Numbered from the stretch's first letter, positions 52,452 through 61,410 are shown. The stretch: 64,000 nt of DNA from Salinilacustrithrix flava (GCF_041228405.1 NZ_CP133888.1:3410001-3474000); one strand, 5' to 3'. Program-made: numbers and translations. Notes: generated from the sequence alone by a model not told the origin.

Positions 52452-52507
52452 GCACCGTCCATCTTGGCTGCTGGCCGTCCCGGCGCGGCAGTCCGCTCCT
52501 GGCGACC

Positions 52508-52774
52508 TCAGCTGCGGCGTCGGCGACGGCGGCGGCTCGCCACCGGATCGTCGGGCGCGGCGCCCTTGGCGAAGTGGGTCACGACCAGCTGCTGGCCGGG
52601 CTCGAGGCGCTCGCGGATGACGACCGGCTCGGGTGCGGCCTTGCGCTTGATGTAGCGGTAGCCGGTGAGCAGGACCCAGATCGCCATCCACGCGGACGAC
52701 GACCCGCGGAGCCCGTCGGAGCGGGCCCGCAGCTCGGCCCAGGCGGCAGCCTTGGCGAACCCGGGGACGGCCAC
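52508..52774 (-). CDS. small membrane-associated protein, unknown
   Basis: An 88-residue protein with one moderately hydrophobic helix (about 28-40, WMAIWVLLTGYRYIKR) and a basic C-terminal tail of eight Arg. No family was recognised. It begins three bases after the stop of the preceding small gene and lies 56 bases before the ttuB-like gene. Confidence 0.65.
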   Translation of the reverse strand: MAVPGFAKAAAWAELRARSDGLRGSSSAWMAIWVLLTGYRYIKRKAAPEPVVIRERLEPGQQLVVTHFAKGAAPDDPVASRRRRRRRS

Positions 52775-52777
52775 CAG

Positions 52778-52984
52778 CTAGATCCGTCGGATCTCGACGA
52801 CGGTCGACTTGCGCCGGCCGCGCTTCTTGCCGGCGGCGAAGGCCACCAGGAACACGAGGACCACGACGCCGGCGGCCGCTGCGGCCGCGTAGGACTTGGC
52901 CGACTCCGTGGTGTCGTCGACGTCCTCCTTCAGCTCGCGGAGCTTGGCCTCGATGTCGTCGCGGGTGATCTTGTCGGTGGCCAC
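52778..52984 (-). CDS. small membrane protein with coiled N-terminus
   Basis: A 68-residue protein: a charged helix (about 1-28), an Ala-rich membrane helix (about 30-50) and a basic tail. The GTG shares its first base with the TAG stop of the upstream holin-X-like gene (TAGTG). It probably works with its neighbour at the membrane; function unknown. Confidence 0.65.
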   Translation of the reverse strand: MATDKITRDDIEAKLRELKEDVDDTTESAKSYAAAAAAGVVVLVFLVAFAAGKKRGRRKSTVVEIRRI

Positions 52985-53370
52985 TACTTCTTCCCTCGCA
53001 TGATGAGGGCGCCGACCGAGCCGAGCACGATCACGGCGCCGAACAGGACGATGCCGTAGGGGGCCCACGACAGGCTGCCCGTGAACGTGGAACCGGTCTG
53101 GGTCTGCAGGGCTCGCAGGGCGCCGATGGCCAGCAGGATGGAGCCGATGCCGACCAGGATCATGGTGGCGATGCCCCACACGACGTAGGAGACCAGGCCC
53201 GTGAGCGGGTCCTTGATCTCCTGCTTCGCGTAGTCGATCGTCAGCGTCCACAGCTCGGACACGACCGTGGCGACGCTCTTGTCGCCGGTGCGCTTCTTCT
53301 CGGCGCGGGTGGCCGCGGGTCGGACCGTCGCGTCGGACGTCGACTTCGGTGTGGGTCTGGTTGCGGCCAC
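52984..53370 (-). CDS. phage-holin-X / DUF1469-like membrane protein
   Basis: A 128-residue protein with two membrane helices (about 63-86 and 104-123) and an amphipathic first part ELWTLTIDYAKQEIKDPLTG, the layout of actinobacterial holin-superfamily-III-like (DUF1469) proteins. Despite the name these are usually cellular. It heads the nine-gene minus-strand run that includes ttuB-ttuA-trmI-marP. GTG start with GAGGAG four bases upstream. Confidence 0.75.
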   Translation of the reverse strand: MAATRPTPKSTSDATVRPAATRAEKKRTGDKSVATVVSELWTLTIDYAKQEIKDPLTGLVSYVVWGIATMILVGIGSILLAIGALRALQTQTGSTFTGSLSWAPYGIVLFGAVIVLGSVGALIMRGKK

Positions 53371-53452
53371 GCTGCTCCTCGGTCGGCTGCCCGGCGTTCT
53401 ACCCGGTCCGGTCAGTTCCGGGCAACCACCCCCCTACCCGATCACGAGCCGG

Positions 53453-54082
53453 TCAGGCCTCGGGACCGTCCGCTCCCAGTCGCAGGTCGAGCACCTCGAT
53501 CGCGTCGGCGAGCAGGTCGCCGAGCCGGGCGAGGCGGAGCCCGACGGTCTCGGCGGCCAGCAGCGCGTGCTGGTCGATGGTGGCGATCGGGGCGAGCGCG
53601 CTGGCCTGGTGGCTGACCAGGACCGGATCGTCGGACAGCTCGATGGTCGCCGGGGTCGTCGTGTCGCCGAGCTCGGCCGACCGGGCCAGGGCGCCGCGCA
53701 GCCGGGACACCACCTCGGGCAGCGCAGCCACCTCGGACGCCGACGGGACCGGGTCGGGCAGGTCGACGACCTCGGCACGGGGATAGGGGTCGTCGGGGAG
53801 CCAGCGCTCCACCCGGATGCGCCGGAGTCCGACAGCGACCACGGCCCAGCGCCCGTCGGGGAGCTCCTCGGCCTCGTGGACCTGCGCGACGGTGCCCACC
53901 GCGGTGCGCACGTCGTCACCCCCGACCTCGGCTCCCCGCTCGATGAGGCAGACGCCGAACTCCCCGTCACCGTCGAGCACGTCGCTGATCAGCGCCCGGT
54001 AGCGGGGTTCGAAGATGTGCAGCGGCAGCACCAGGCTGGGGAACAGCACGGAGCCGAGGGGGAACATGGGCATCGCCGGCAC
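53453..54082 (-). CDS. LON substrate-binding domain protein
   Basis: A 209-residue protein with the Lon N-terminal domain only: PMFPLGSVLFPSLVLPLHIF is the classic start, then EPRYRALISD and a helical end. It lacks the AAA and protease parts, so it may be a substrate adaptor. The GTG at 54082 is supported by TAGGGT seven bases upstream; an ATG three codons inside is the alternative. Confidence 0.9.
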   Translation of the reverse strand: MPAMPMFPLGSVLFPSLVLPLHIFEPRYRALISDVLDGDGEFGVCLIERGAEVGGDDVRTAVGTVAQVHEAEELPDGRWAVVAVGLRRIRVERWLPDDPYPRAEVVDLPDPVPSASEVAALPEVVSRLRGALARSAELGDTTTPATIELSDDPVLVSHQASALAPIATIDQHALLAAETVGLRLARLGDLLADAIEVLDLRLGADGPEA

Positions 54083-54089
54083 GACGGCG

Positions 54090-54095
54090 ACCCTA
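54090..54095 (-). promoter_or_regulatory. leaderless -10 for the LON-domain gene
   Basis: TAGGGT with seven bases to the GTG at 54082. Confidence 0.45.
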
Positions 54096-54163
54096 CGACC
54101 GACGCCGGGCGTGCGTGCCGCGACCTACCGTGTCGGCAACAGCTGTTTCCAAGGGGGACCACC

Positions 54164-55894
54164 ATGTTCGATCTCGTCATCCGCGGCGGCCTGGTCGTCG
54201 ACGGCACCGGGGCCACGCCCACCATCGGTGACGTCGGCGTGCAGGGCGACCGCATCGCCGCCATCGGCCCCGATCTGCCCGAGGGTGCCCGCGAGATCGA
54301 CGCCGCCGGCCGCATCGTCACGCCCGGCTTCGTCGACGTGCACACCCACTACGACGGCCAGGCCACCTGGGACGAGGAGCTCGCCCCCTCCACCCCGCAC
54401 GGCGTCACGACGGTGGTCATGGGCAACTGCGGCGTCGGCTTCGCACCCGTGCAGCCCGGCAAGGAGCAGTTCCTCGTCGAGCTGATGGAGGGCGTGGAGG
54501 ACATCCCCGGCACGGCGCTCAACGAGGGCATGACGTGGGGCTGGGAGAGCTTCGAGGACTACCTCGACGTGCTCGCCGAGCGGCGGTGGACCGCCGACGT
54601 CGGCGCCATGATCGCCCACGGCGCCCTGCGCACCTACGTGATGGGCGACCGCGGCGCCCGCAACGAGCCGGCCACGGCCGACGACGTGTCCCGCATGGCC
54701 GAGCTGGTCGCCCGGGCCATCGAGGCCGGGGCCATGGGGTTCTCCACCTCGCGCACCATCGGCCACACCTCGATCTCGGGCGACCCGGTGCCTGGCACCT
54801 TCGCCGCCGAGGACGAGCTCTTCGCCATCGCCCGCGCCATCGGCGAGGTCGGCCGCGGCGTGTTCGAGGTCGCCCCGTCGGGCATCGTCAGCGACGACCA
54901 CGTCTCCCCCGAATCCGAGATCGAGTGGATGTGCCGGCTCGGGGCCGAGACGGGCGTGCCGGTCACCTACCTCCAGCTCCAGTACGACTGGGCGCCCGAC
55001 AGCTGGCGCAAGCACCTCGACCTCGTCGCCCGGGCCCGGGAGCAGGGGGTCGACATCACCGCGCAGGTCGCGGCCCGGCCCTTCGGCGTGCTGCTCGGGC
55101 TCGGCGCTCGCCACCGGTTCCTCACCGCGCCGAGCTTCGCCCCGCTGGTCGACCTGCCGCTCGCCGAGAAGGTCGAGCGCATGCGCGACCCGCACCTCCG
55201 GGCCACGCTCATCGAGGAGAGCCGCCAGATGATGGCGGTCCTCCGAGACGCCATGCCCACGGCGGCCCAGCTGCTCGACACCTTCGCCCGCACCTACCCC
55301 CTCGGCGACCCCGTGGACTACGAGCAGACCTACGAGCAGTCGTTCTCCGGCATCGCCGAGGCCCAGGGTCGAGACCCGATCGAGGTGTACTACGACGCGC
55401 TCCTCGAGCGCGACGGCGAGGCCATCTCGATGATGACGCTGTTCGGCAACAGCGAGGGCAACGGCGACGCCCTCCACGAGATGATCAGCGAGCCGGGCAC
55501 GGTGATCGGCCTCGCCGACGGCGGCGCCCACTGCAACATGATCTGCGATGCCTCGACGCCGACGTGGACGCTCACCCACTGGGTCCGCGACCGCGAGGGG
55601 GCCCGCCTGCCGCTCGAGGCTGCGGTCAAGAAGATGACCGCCGACACCGCCGACCTGTTCCGCCTCGCCGATCGCGGCCGGGTCGCCGAGGGCCTGCGCG
55701 CCGACCTGAACGTCATCGACCTCGACGGGCTCACCCTGCGCGAGCCCCACCTGGTCGCCGACCTGCCCGCCGGCGGCACCCGCTTCCTGCAGGAGGCCGA
55801 GGGCTACGAGCACACGATCGTCGGCGGCGTGGTCACCCGCACCGCCGACGAGTTCACCGGGGCCCGTCCCGGTCGCCTCCTGCGGAGCACCTGA
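54164..55894 (+). CDS. N-acyl-D-amino-acid deacylase (amidohydrolase)
   Basis: A 576-residue amidohydrolase of the D-aminoacylase group. The strand-start PGFVDVHTHYDGQ holds the metal-site His residues, and GLADGGAHCNM is the C-terminal Asp/His site. A GGCS start (DLVIRGGLVVDGTG) is typical of the family. It removes acyl groups from D-amino acids; exact substrate unknown. AAGGGGG precedes the ATG at 54164. It converges with the carboxypeptidase gene. Confidence 0.92.
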   Translation: MFDLVIRGGLVVDGTGATPTIGDVGVQGDRIAAIGPDLPEGAREIDAAGRIVTPGFVDVHTHYDGQATWDEELAPSTPHGVTTVVMGNCGVGFAPVQPGKEQFLVELMEGVEDIPGTALNEGMTWGWESFEDYLDVLAERRWTADVGAMIAHGALRTYVMGDRGARNEPATADDVSRMAELVARAIEAGAMGFSTSRTIGHTSISGDPVPGTFAAEDELFAIARAIGEVGRGVFEVAPSGIVSDDHVSPESEIEWMCRLGAETGVPVTYLQLQYDWAPDSWRKHLDLVARAREQGVDITAQVAARPFGVLLGLGARHRFLTAPSFAPLVDLPLAEKVERMRDPHLRATLIEESRQMMAVLRDAMPTAAQLLDTFARTYPLGDPVDYEQTYEQSFSGIAEAQGRDPIEVYYDALLERDGEAISMMTLFGNSEGNGDALHEMISEPGTVIGLADGGAHCNMICDASTPTWTLTHWVRDREGARLPLEAAVKKMTADTADLFRLADRGRVAEGLRADLNVIDLDGLTLREPHLVADLPAGGTRFLQEAEGYEHTIVGGVVTRTADEFTGARPGRLLRST

Positions 55895-55925
55895 AGTTCT
55901 GGCAGCGGCTGCGGAACCGCCGCGG

Positions 55926-57368
55926 CTACGGAGCGAAGGCCGACAGGTCCGGGGTGTCCGGGTGCGCCACCAGCAGCTCGGCCAGCTGCTGCTGGGCGGC
56001 GATCGTCTCGAGCTGGATGCGCTCGGGCTCGGGCACGTTGACGACCAGCGCGAAGGTCGCGTCGCTCCCACCGTCGGTCGCAGCGACGCCGGCGAGGGCG
56101 GTGACCTGGTTCAGGGTGCCGGTCTTGGCCCGGATGCGTCCGGCGAGGGCGGTGTCCTGCCAGCGCTCGGCCAGCGTGCCGGACTCCCCCGCGACGGCCA
56201 GGCCGTCGCGGACGGCATCGGCCGTCGGCGGGTGCTCGAGCAGGGCCATGAGCAGCTCGCAGTCGAGCGCGTTGCCCGAGGCGAGCCCGGAGCCGTCGAC
56301 CACGGAGGTGCCGGCCACGTCGAAGCCCGCCTCGGCGAGCACCCGCGTCACCGCTGCCGCGCCTGCGGCGAAGGTGCCGGCGCCGCCGACCTGCAGGCCC
56401 AGCTCCTTCACGAGCAGCTCAGCGGTCGCGTTGTCGGACTCGGACAGCATCTGGCCCACGACGTCGCGCATCGGCGGCGAGCGGTGCTCGGCCACGACCG
56501 GGGCCCCGGCCGGCGCCGGCCCCGAGCGGGAGCCGGCCCCGACGGTGACGCCCCGCTCCTCCAGCAGGAGGCGGAAGACCTCGGCGGCGTGGGCGGCGGG
56601 ATCGGGCGCCGGCTCCACCGGCCCGGCGCCGGTGGCCGGCCACTCCGCGAAGCCGTCGTTCACCATCAGGGCCGAGAGCGGCCCGGTCTGGTCCTGGGTG
56701 ATGAAGCGCGGCGGCCAAGCGGGGTGGTAGCGCTCGGTGTCGTAGCGGGACTCGTCACCGACGACGGCTCCCTCGACCCGCACGACGCCGGCGGCAGCGA
56801 CGGCTTCGGCGAGGGCCCGCAGGTCCGAGAAGCGCTGCGGCCGGCGGTACCGGGCGGCGTACTCGGCCTGGGCGAGGATCGGGTCGCCACCGCCGATCAG
56901 GTGCAGGTCCCCGGCGACGACGCCGTCCAGCGGCGGCGTCGGCGTGGAGACGGTGGTCGTGTAGCGGTGGTCGCCACCGAGCGCGATGAGGGCGGCGACC
57001 CCGGTGAGGATCTTGGTGGCCGACGCCGGCACCTGAGGGTCGTCGGCGCGGTGGTCGAACCGGACGTCTCCGGCATCGACGCTCAGGCACGTGTCGGCGG
57101 GCAGGCCGCCGACGAACGCGCCCAGCCGGGTGACGAGCCGGCGCTCTGCCGCCTCGTCGGCGAGGGGGGCGAGGTCGCGCCGCACGGACAGCAGCGGCAC
57201 AGCCGGTCGAACGTCGCCGAGCGCGGGCTCGCCGACCGGGTCCTCGTCGAGGCGCTCGACCATGACCAGCGACGCAGCGATCAGCGCGCCGAGCGCGAGC
57301 ACGGGCAGCACCACCAGGAGTCGGTGGCGCCAGCCCCCCGCCCGGGGTGCGTCTGCGCTGTCGGTCAC
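55926..57368 (-). CDS. dacB: D-alanyl-D-alanine carboxypeptidase/endopeptidase (PBP4, DacB type)
   Basis: A 480-residue class C penicillin-binding protein with one N-terminal membrane helix (about 16-37). Motifs: SATK (116-119) with the nucleophile Ser, SDN in MLSESDNATAEL, and KTG in RAKTGTLNQVT. It trims or cuts peptidoglycan peptides outside the membrane. The GTG at 57368 overlaps the upstream acyl-CoA synthetase stop by four bases (GTGA), an odd pairing of functions. Confidence 0.93.
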   Translation of the reverse strand: MTDSADAPRAGGWRHRLLVVLPVLALGALIAASLVMVERLDEDPVGEPALGDVRPAVPLLSVRRDLAPLADEAAERRLVTRLGAFVGGLPADTCLSVDAGDVRFDHRADDPQVPASATKILTGVAALIALGGDHRYTTTVSTPTPPLDGVVAGDLHLIGGGDPILAQAEYAARYRRPQRFSDLRALAEAVAAAGVVRVEGAVVGDESRYDTERYHPAWPPRFITQDQTGPLSALMVNDGFAEWPATGAGPVEPAPDPAAHAAEVFRLLLEERGVTVGAGSRSGPAPAGAPVVAEHRSPPMRDVVGQMLSESDNATAELLVKELGLQVGGAGTFAAGAAAVTRVLAEAGFDVAGTSVVDGSGLASGNALDCELLMALLEHPPTADAVRDGLAVAGESGTLAERWQDTALAGRIRAKTGTLNQVTALAGVAATDGGSDATFALVVNVPEPERIQLETIAAQQQLAELLVAHPDTPDLSAFAP

Positions 57369-59572
57369 GAGGTGCGGTCGAGCCCCCGGGCCTGGCGCCA
57401 CTGCTGGTGGCGCCACAGGTGGTCGAGGGCGGCGACGGCGCGGTTGGCCGAGGAGTAGGCCAGGCGACCGCGCTCGCGCACGGTGCGGGGGCCGGGGTTG
57501 TCCGGGTGGGTGACCGCCAGCTCGGTGGCCACGAGCACCGGCTTGCCGTAGGCGTCGGAGGCGTCGCAGGCCGCCTCGGCGTAGCGGGCGTCCTGCTTCT
57601 CGTGGAAGCCGGCCATCCGCTCGAGGCCGTGGTCGGGGTAGAAGCCACCGGTGCGCAGCAGGGCGGCCTGGTTCGACTGGATGCCGATGCCGAGGTAGAT
57701 GACCGCGTCGACGTCGGGGTGCTTGGTGACCAGGTCGATGATCTCGGGGATCGTGTCGCGGGTCTCACCCCCGGCGAGGTCGATCGGGTTGTTCCGGCTC
57801 CAGCGGGGCGGCAGGAGGCCGTCGATCGACGCGAACAGGTCCTCGGGCAGCTCGGCCAGCCGCAGGGACGTGTGCGAGATGGCATCGGCGGCGGCGACGC
57901 CCCAGCCGCCGACCGTGGTCATCACCACGACCCGGTTGCCCCGCGGGAGGGGCTGGGTGGCGAAGGTGGCGGCGGCCTCGAAGGCTTCTTCGACGGTGGC
58001 GGCCCGGTTGATCCCGGCCTGCTGGGCCATGCCGTCGAAGACGCGGTCGTCGGAGGCGAGCGAGCCGGTGTGGCTGGCCGCCGCCTTCTGGCCGCCGGCG
58101 GTGGCGCCGCCCTTGACCACGACCACCGGCTTGCGCTCGGCGACCGAGCGCATCCGCTCGGCGAAGGTCCGACCGTCCTGGATGCCCTCGACGTAGGCCA
58201 GGCCCACGGCGGTGGCGTCGTCGTCGCCGTAGAAGTCGAGGTAGTCGGGCACGGTGACGTTGATGGCGTTGCCGGCCGAGACCGCCCGGGAGATGCCCAC
58301 GCCGGTCTGCACCGCGTAGTTCTCGAAGCTGGACACGAAGTTGCCGGACTGGGAGGCCACGCCGATGCGGCCGGCCGGTGGGATGGGGGCCACGATCTGG
58401 GCGCACAGGCGAGCGGGGGTGGACACCACGCCCTGGCCGTTCGGGCCGGCCACGAGCATGCCGAGCTCGGTGGCCAGCGCCTTCAGCTCCTCCTGGGCCT
58501 TGAGGCCCTCCTCCCCCGCCTCGCCGTAGCCGGCCGAGGTGATGAACGCGGCCTTCACCCCGATGGACGCGGCGTCGCGGAGGATCTGGGGGTTCGCCGC
58601 AGCGGGCGTGCACAGGAAGATGAGGTCGGCCTCGCCCTCGGGCAGGTCGGTGACGTCGGGGACCGTGGGGACGCCGAGCACCTCGGAGCCCTCCCGGTTG
58701 GTCGCGAAGATCTGCCCGCTGTAGCCGCCGGCCAGCAGGTTGTGCAGGGTGACGAAGCCGAACTTGCCCGGGTGGGTGGAGGCGCCGGCGATGATGATGC
58801 CGCGGGGTTCGAACAGGGCCCGGAACTGCTCGGGCGTCGGGATCGTGCTGCTGCGGTCGGCTCGCTGCGCGTCGCCTCCCTGCCGGCGAGCGCCGCTGGC
58901 GCTCTGCTCGCTCGCCGGGGAGGTCTCCTCGGTGAGCTCGACCAGGGCGTCGACGGCGATCGGCGTGCCGTCTGCGGTGACGATGAGCGGGTTGAGGTCG
59001 GCCGCGACGATGCGGGGGTCGGCCTCGGCGGCCCGGGACAGCGCCAGCAGCACGGCGGCGAGCTGGTCACGGTCGACGGCGTCCTCACCGCGGAACGGGC
59101 CGAGCAGCGCCTGGGTCTCGAGCGAGTCGATCATGTCGAAGGCATCCCGCTCGGTCAGCGGGGCGAGGCGGAAGGCCACGTCGGCCACGGCCTCGGCGAG
59201 GATGCCGCCGACGCCCAGCATGACGGTCATCCCGAACTGCGGGTCGAGGTGCAGGCCGGCGATGAGCTCGCGGTTGCCCTTGACCATCGGCGCCACGAGC
59301 ACGTGGACCTCGCCGTCCTCGGGCCGGGCCGCGTCGAGCAGCTCGGTGGCCGCGCTGCGCACGGCACCGGCATCGGCGAGGTTGAGGCGCACCAGGCCCC
59401 GCTCGGTCTTGTGGGCGATCGAGTCGCCGCCGAGCTTGCAGACCACCGGAAAGCCGAGCTCCCCCGCGGCGCTCGCGGCGTCGTCGGGGGTGGTCACCTG
59501 GCGTTCGCCGGCGACGGGCAGTCCGTGGGATGCGAGGAGGGCCTTGGAGTCGGCCTCGGAGAGCGTGGGCAC
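57365..59572 (-). CDS. NDP-forming acyl-CoA synthetase (acetate-CoA ligase type)
   Basis: A 735-residue fused enzyme. The N-terminal ATP-grasp (beta) part runs to about 215 (ELGFPVVCKLGGDSIAHKTE), followed by a low-complexity linker, then the CoA-binding Rossmann domain (RGIIIAGASTHPGKFG) and the ligase part with the phospho-His segment AAASHTGSLASDD. It converts acyl-CoA, ADP and phosphate to acid, CoA and ATP, or the reverse. The linker DNA is strongly palindromic. The GTG at 59572 lies inside the 3' end of the upstream gene (79-base overlap). Confidence 0.92.
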   Translation of the reverse strand: MPTLSEADSKALLASHGLPVAGERQVTTPDDAASAAGELGFPVVCKLGGDSIAHKTERGLVRLNLADAGAVRSAATELLDAARPEDGEVHVLVAPMVKGNRELIAGLHLDPQFGMTVMLGVGGILAEAVADVAFRLAPLTERDAFDMIDSLETQALLGPFRGEDAVDRDQLAAVLLALSRAAEADPRIVAADLNPLIVTADGTPIAVDALVELTEETSPASEQSASGARRQGGDAQRADRSSTIPTPEQFRALFEPRGIIIAGASTHPGKFGFVTLHNLLAGGYSGQIFATNREGSEVLGVPTVPDVTDLPEGEADLIFLCTPAAANPQILRDAASIGVKAAFITSAGYGEAGEEGLKAQEELKALATELGMLVAGPNGQGVVSTPARLCAQIVAPIPPAGRIGVASQSGNFVSSFENYAVQTGVGISRAVSAGNAINVTVPDYLDFYGDDDATAVGLAYVEGIQDGRTFAERMRSVAERKPVVVVKGGATAGGQKAAASHTGSLASDDRVFDGMAQQAGINRAATVEEAFEAAATFATQPLPRGNRVVVMTTVGGWGVAAADAISHTSLRLAELPEDLFASIDGLLPPRWSRNNPIDLAGGETRDTIPEIIDLVTKHPDVDAVIYLGIGIQSNQAALLRTGGFYPDHGLERMAGFHEKQDARYAEAACDASDAYGKPVLVATELAVTHPDNPGPRTVRERGRLAYSSANRAVAALDHLWRHQQWRQARGLDRTS
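58883..58918. repeat. palindromic stretch in the synthetase linker
   Basis: CCGGCGAGCG (58883-58892) and CGCTCGCCGG (58909-58918) enclose GAGCGCC GCT GGCGCTC (58888-58904); outer CCTCC/GGAGG arms extend it. It encodes the Ala/Arg/Ser linker between the ATP-grasp and CoA-binding domains and looks like a repeat element read in frame. Confidence 0.7.
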
Positions 59573-60327
59573 GGCGGGCAACCGTAGTGGCGCGCCTGGC
59601 CTCCCCCCGGAACCCCGGTCCCGAACCGGCAGTCGTGGTGTCGCGGTTCGTGCGGGTGTCCTGGTGGGGCGCAGTAGGTTCCCGCGGCCCGGTCCCAGAG
59701 CGTGAGGACGGGACCGAGGTTCACCACGCCGCCGTGGTCGTGGTGCACCTCGTGGGTGGCGGGCGTCATCACCGCCTTCTCCAGCCAACCGGGCAGGGGC
59801 AGCCGGGCCTGCGTGTGGACCATCGCCTGCCAGGTGTTCGACACGGCGACGGCGATCGCAGCCGTCTCGAAGGGGACTCCCGTCAGCGCGACGAGGGGCA
59901 GGAGGGCGATGCCGGCAAGCGGGTAGGGCGACTGTCGCAGCGCGAGGGTCAGGTTGAACGAGCTGCCGCCGTGGTGGGGCCGGTGGGTCACCCAGCCGAT
60001 CCGGGTGCGGTGCCCGATCCAGTGGTCGACCCAGCCGAGCGCGTCCCACACGATGAACGCCACCACGAACCCGAGGAGCGGGTGGTCGGTCGCCGCAGCG
60101 ACCGTCGACGGTGCGGTGCGGCTGAGCACCGGCCACACGCTCCGGGCGACGATCGCGGCGACGAACGCTGCAGGGAGGCTGGCGACGGCGAGGAGGGCGC
60201 CGCCGGCGAGGTCGTGGAGCCTGCGGCGCCAACGGTCGGGTCTGACCAGGTCGGTCATCGTCTCGACCCACACGGCGAGGACGATCAGCGCCGTCGACCC
60301 TGCCCACGCGAGGTCTGCGATGTTCAC
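59494..60327 (-). CDS. sterol desaturase / fatty acid hydroxylase family membrane protein
   Basis: A 277-residue protein with several hydrophobic helices and the three His boxes of di-iron sterol desaturases: HWIGHR, HRPHH and HEVHH. Members hydroxylate or desaturate lipids or carotenoids. The GTG start overlaps the upstream small gene by four bases (GTGA). The last ~26 codons overlap the acyl-CoA synthetase gene in another frame and are of unusual composition, so the functional end may be earlier. Confidence 0.87.
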   Translation of the reverse strand: MNIADLAWAGSTALIVLAVWVETMTDLVRPDRWRRRLHDLAGGALLAVASLPAAFVAAIVARSVWPVLSRTAPSTVAAATDHPLLGFVVAFIVWDALGWVDHWIGHRTRIGWVTHRPHHGGSSFNLTLALRQSPYPLAGIALLPLVALTGVPFETAAIAVAVSNTWQAMVHTQARLPLPGWLEKAVMTPATHEVHHDHGGVVNLGPVLTLWDRAAGTYCAPPGHPHEPRHHDCRFGTGVPGGGQARHYGCPPCPRSPRPTPRPSSHPTDCPSPANAR

Positions 60328-60629
60328 GGTGTCGGGTGGGCGCGGTTCGCCGTCGCGTAGGCGACGCCCGCCACCAGGAGCGCACCGCCGGAGATCGCCA
60401 TCGTGATGGGCTCGGCCTGGACTGCTGCGGCGACGAACACGAGCAGCTCGAGGCTTGCCCCGACCGCGGCGACCACCGCAGACGCCGTGGAGCCGGTGCG
60501 AGCGTGGCGGCGGGCCGCGATGGCCGTCCCCACGACGACGCTCACGCCGGTGAGGAGCACGATGAGCAGGACCAGGAGGACGAGCAGGACCACGTCGCCG
60601 GAGATCGAGACCGCTTCTGCGAGGAGCAC
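60324..60629 (-). CDS. small membrane protein, unknown
   Basis: A 101-residue protein with about three hydrophobic helices (LLVLLVLLIVLLTG, then VGASLELLVFVAAAV, then ISGGALLVAGVAYA). GTG start; overlaps the desaturase-like gene by four bases. No family recognised. It probably works with or stabilises the desaturase-like protein. Confidence 0.65.
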   Translation of the reverse strand: MLLAEAVSISGDVVLLVLLVLLIVLLTGVSVVVGTAIAARRHARTGSTASAVVAAVGASLELLVFVAAAVQAEPITMAISGGALLVAGVAYATANRAHPTP

Positions 60630-60660
60630 GGGTGCAGCGTCGCCCGGTCAGGGCTCCAGG

Positions 60661-60684
60661 GATATGGGGGTTTGCCCCCATATC
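60661..60684. terminator. 10-base hairpin after tetR
   Basis: GATATGGGGG, loop TTTG, CCCCCATATC, about 44 bases downstream of the tetR stop. Likely a terminator without a T-run, or an operator for the downstream small membrane/desaturase genes. Confidence 0.6.
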
Positions 60685-60727
60685 TCCTCGACGCGGACCC
60701 GATGTGACGGGCGGCCTGCCAGTTCGT

Positions 60728-61333
60728 TCAGGGCTCGAGGGCGGCGCGGAAGAACTCGCGGATGTGGTCCTGGCGGCGGACCAGCTCCTGGGCGGCGAGG
60801 GGGTCCCGGCCCAGCAGGCCTTCGATGAAGGGCAGGTCGGAGAAGTACGACAGCACGGCGCCGAGGCCGCTGATGACCAGCTGCTCCGGGTCGTGGTGGC
60901 GGAACCGACCCTCCTTCATCTGGGCCTCGAGGTAGCCGACGGCCTGCTCGAACATCGGGCGCAGCGCGGCACCGAGGTCGACGCCGAAGTGGCCGCCGTC
61001 GAGCGCCTCGCGACGCACCAGGCGCACCAGGTCGGGGTTCTCGGCGAAGAACTCGAAGCCGGCGGACAGGACGTGGTCGAACTGCGTCCACCCCTCCTGG
61101 GGGCCTTCGACGGCTTCCTCGACCCGCACGAACCACTGGGCCAGCAGCCGCTCGAACACCTCTCGGTAGAGCTCGTCCTTGTTCGAGAAGTGGTGCAGGA
61201 GGCTGGCCTTGGCGATGCCGACCGACTTGGCGATGTCCCCGAGCGACGCTCCGGCGTAGCCGCGCTCGGCGAAGGCCGTGCGGGCCGCGTCGAGGATGGC
61301 TTCCCTGGTCGAGCCAGGATCTCGGTCGGACAC
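60728..61333 (-). CDS. TetR family transcriptional regulator
   Basis: A 201-residue TetR protein. The N-terminal helix-turn-helix is clear (REAILDAARTAFAERGYAG, then SVGIAKASLLHHFSNKDEL). The C-terminal ligand domain gives no ligand hint. GTG at 61333 has TAGCCT seven bases upstream. It diverges from nagA across 77 bases and may regulate nagA or the downstream membrane genes; neither operator is proven. Confidence 0.93.
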   Translation of the reverse strand: MSDRDPGSTREAILDAARTAFAERGYAGASLGDIAKSVGIAKASLLHHFSNKDELYREVFERLLAQWFVRVEEAVEGPQEGWTQFDHVLSAGFEFFAENPDLVRLVRREALDGGHFGVDLGAALRPMFEQAVGYLEAQMKEGRFRHHDPEQLVISGLGAVLSYFSDLPFIEGLLGRDPLAAQELVRRQDHIREFFRAALEP

Positions 61334-61340
61334 CGCCGGG

Positions 61341-61346
61341 AGGCTA
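61341..61346 (-). promoter_or_regulatory. leaderless -10 for tetR
   Basis: TAGCCT with seven bases to the GTG at 61333. Confidence 0.43.
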
Positions 61347-61398
61347 CTGCCCGCCGAGATGCCACCTCCGGGACGGTCCGACCCCGACGACCCTCCGG

Positions 61399-61404
61399 TA
61401 CGGT
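61399..61404 (+). promoter_or_regulatory. leaderless -10 for nagA
   Basis: TACGGT with six bases to the GTG at 61411. Confidence 0.47.
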
Positions 61405-61410
61405 CCTGCC

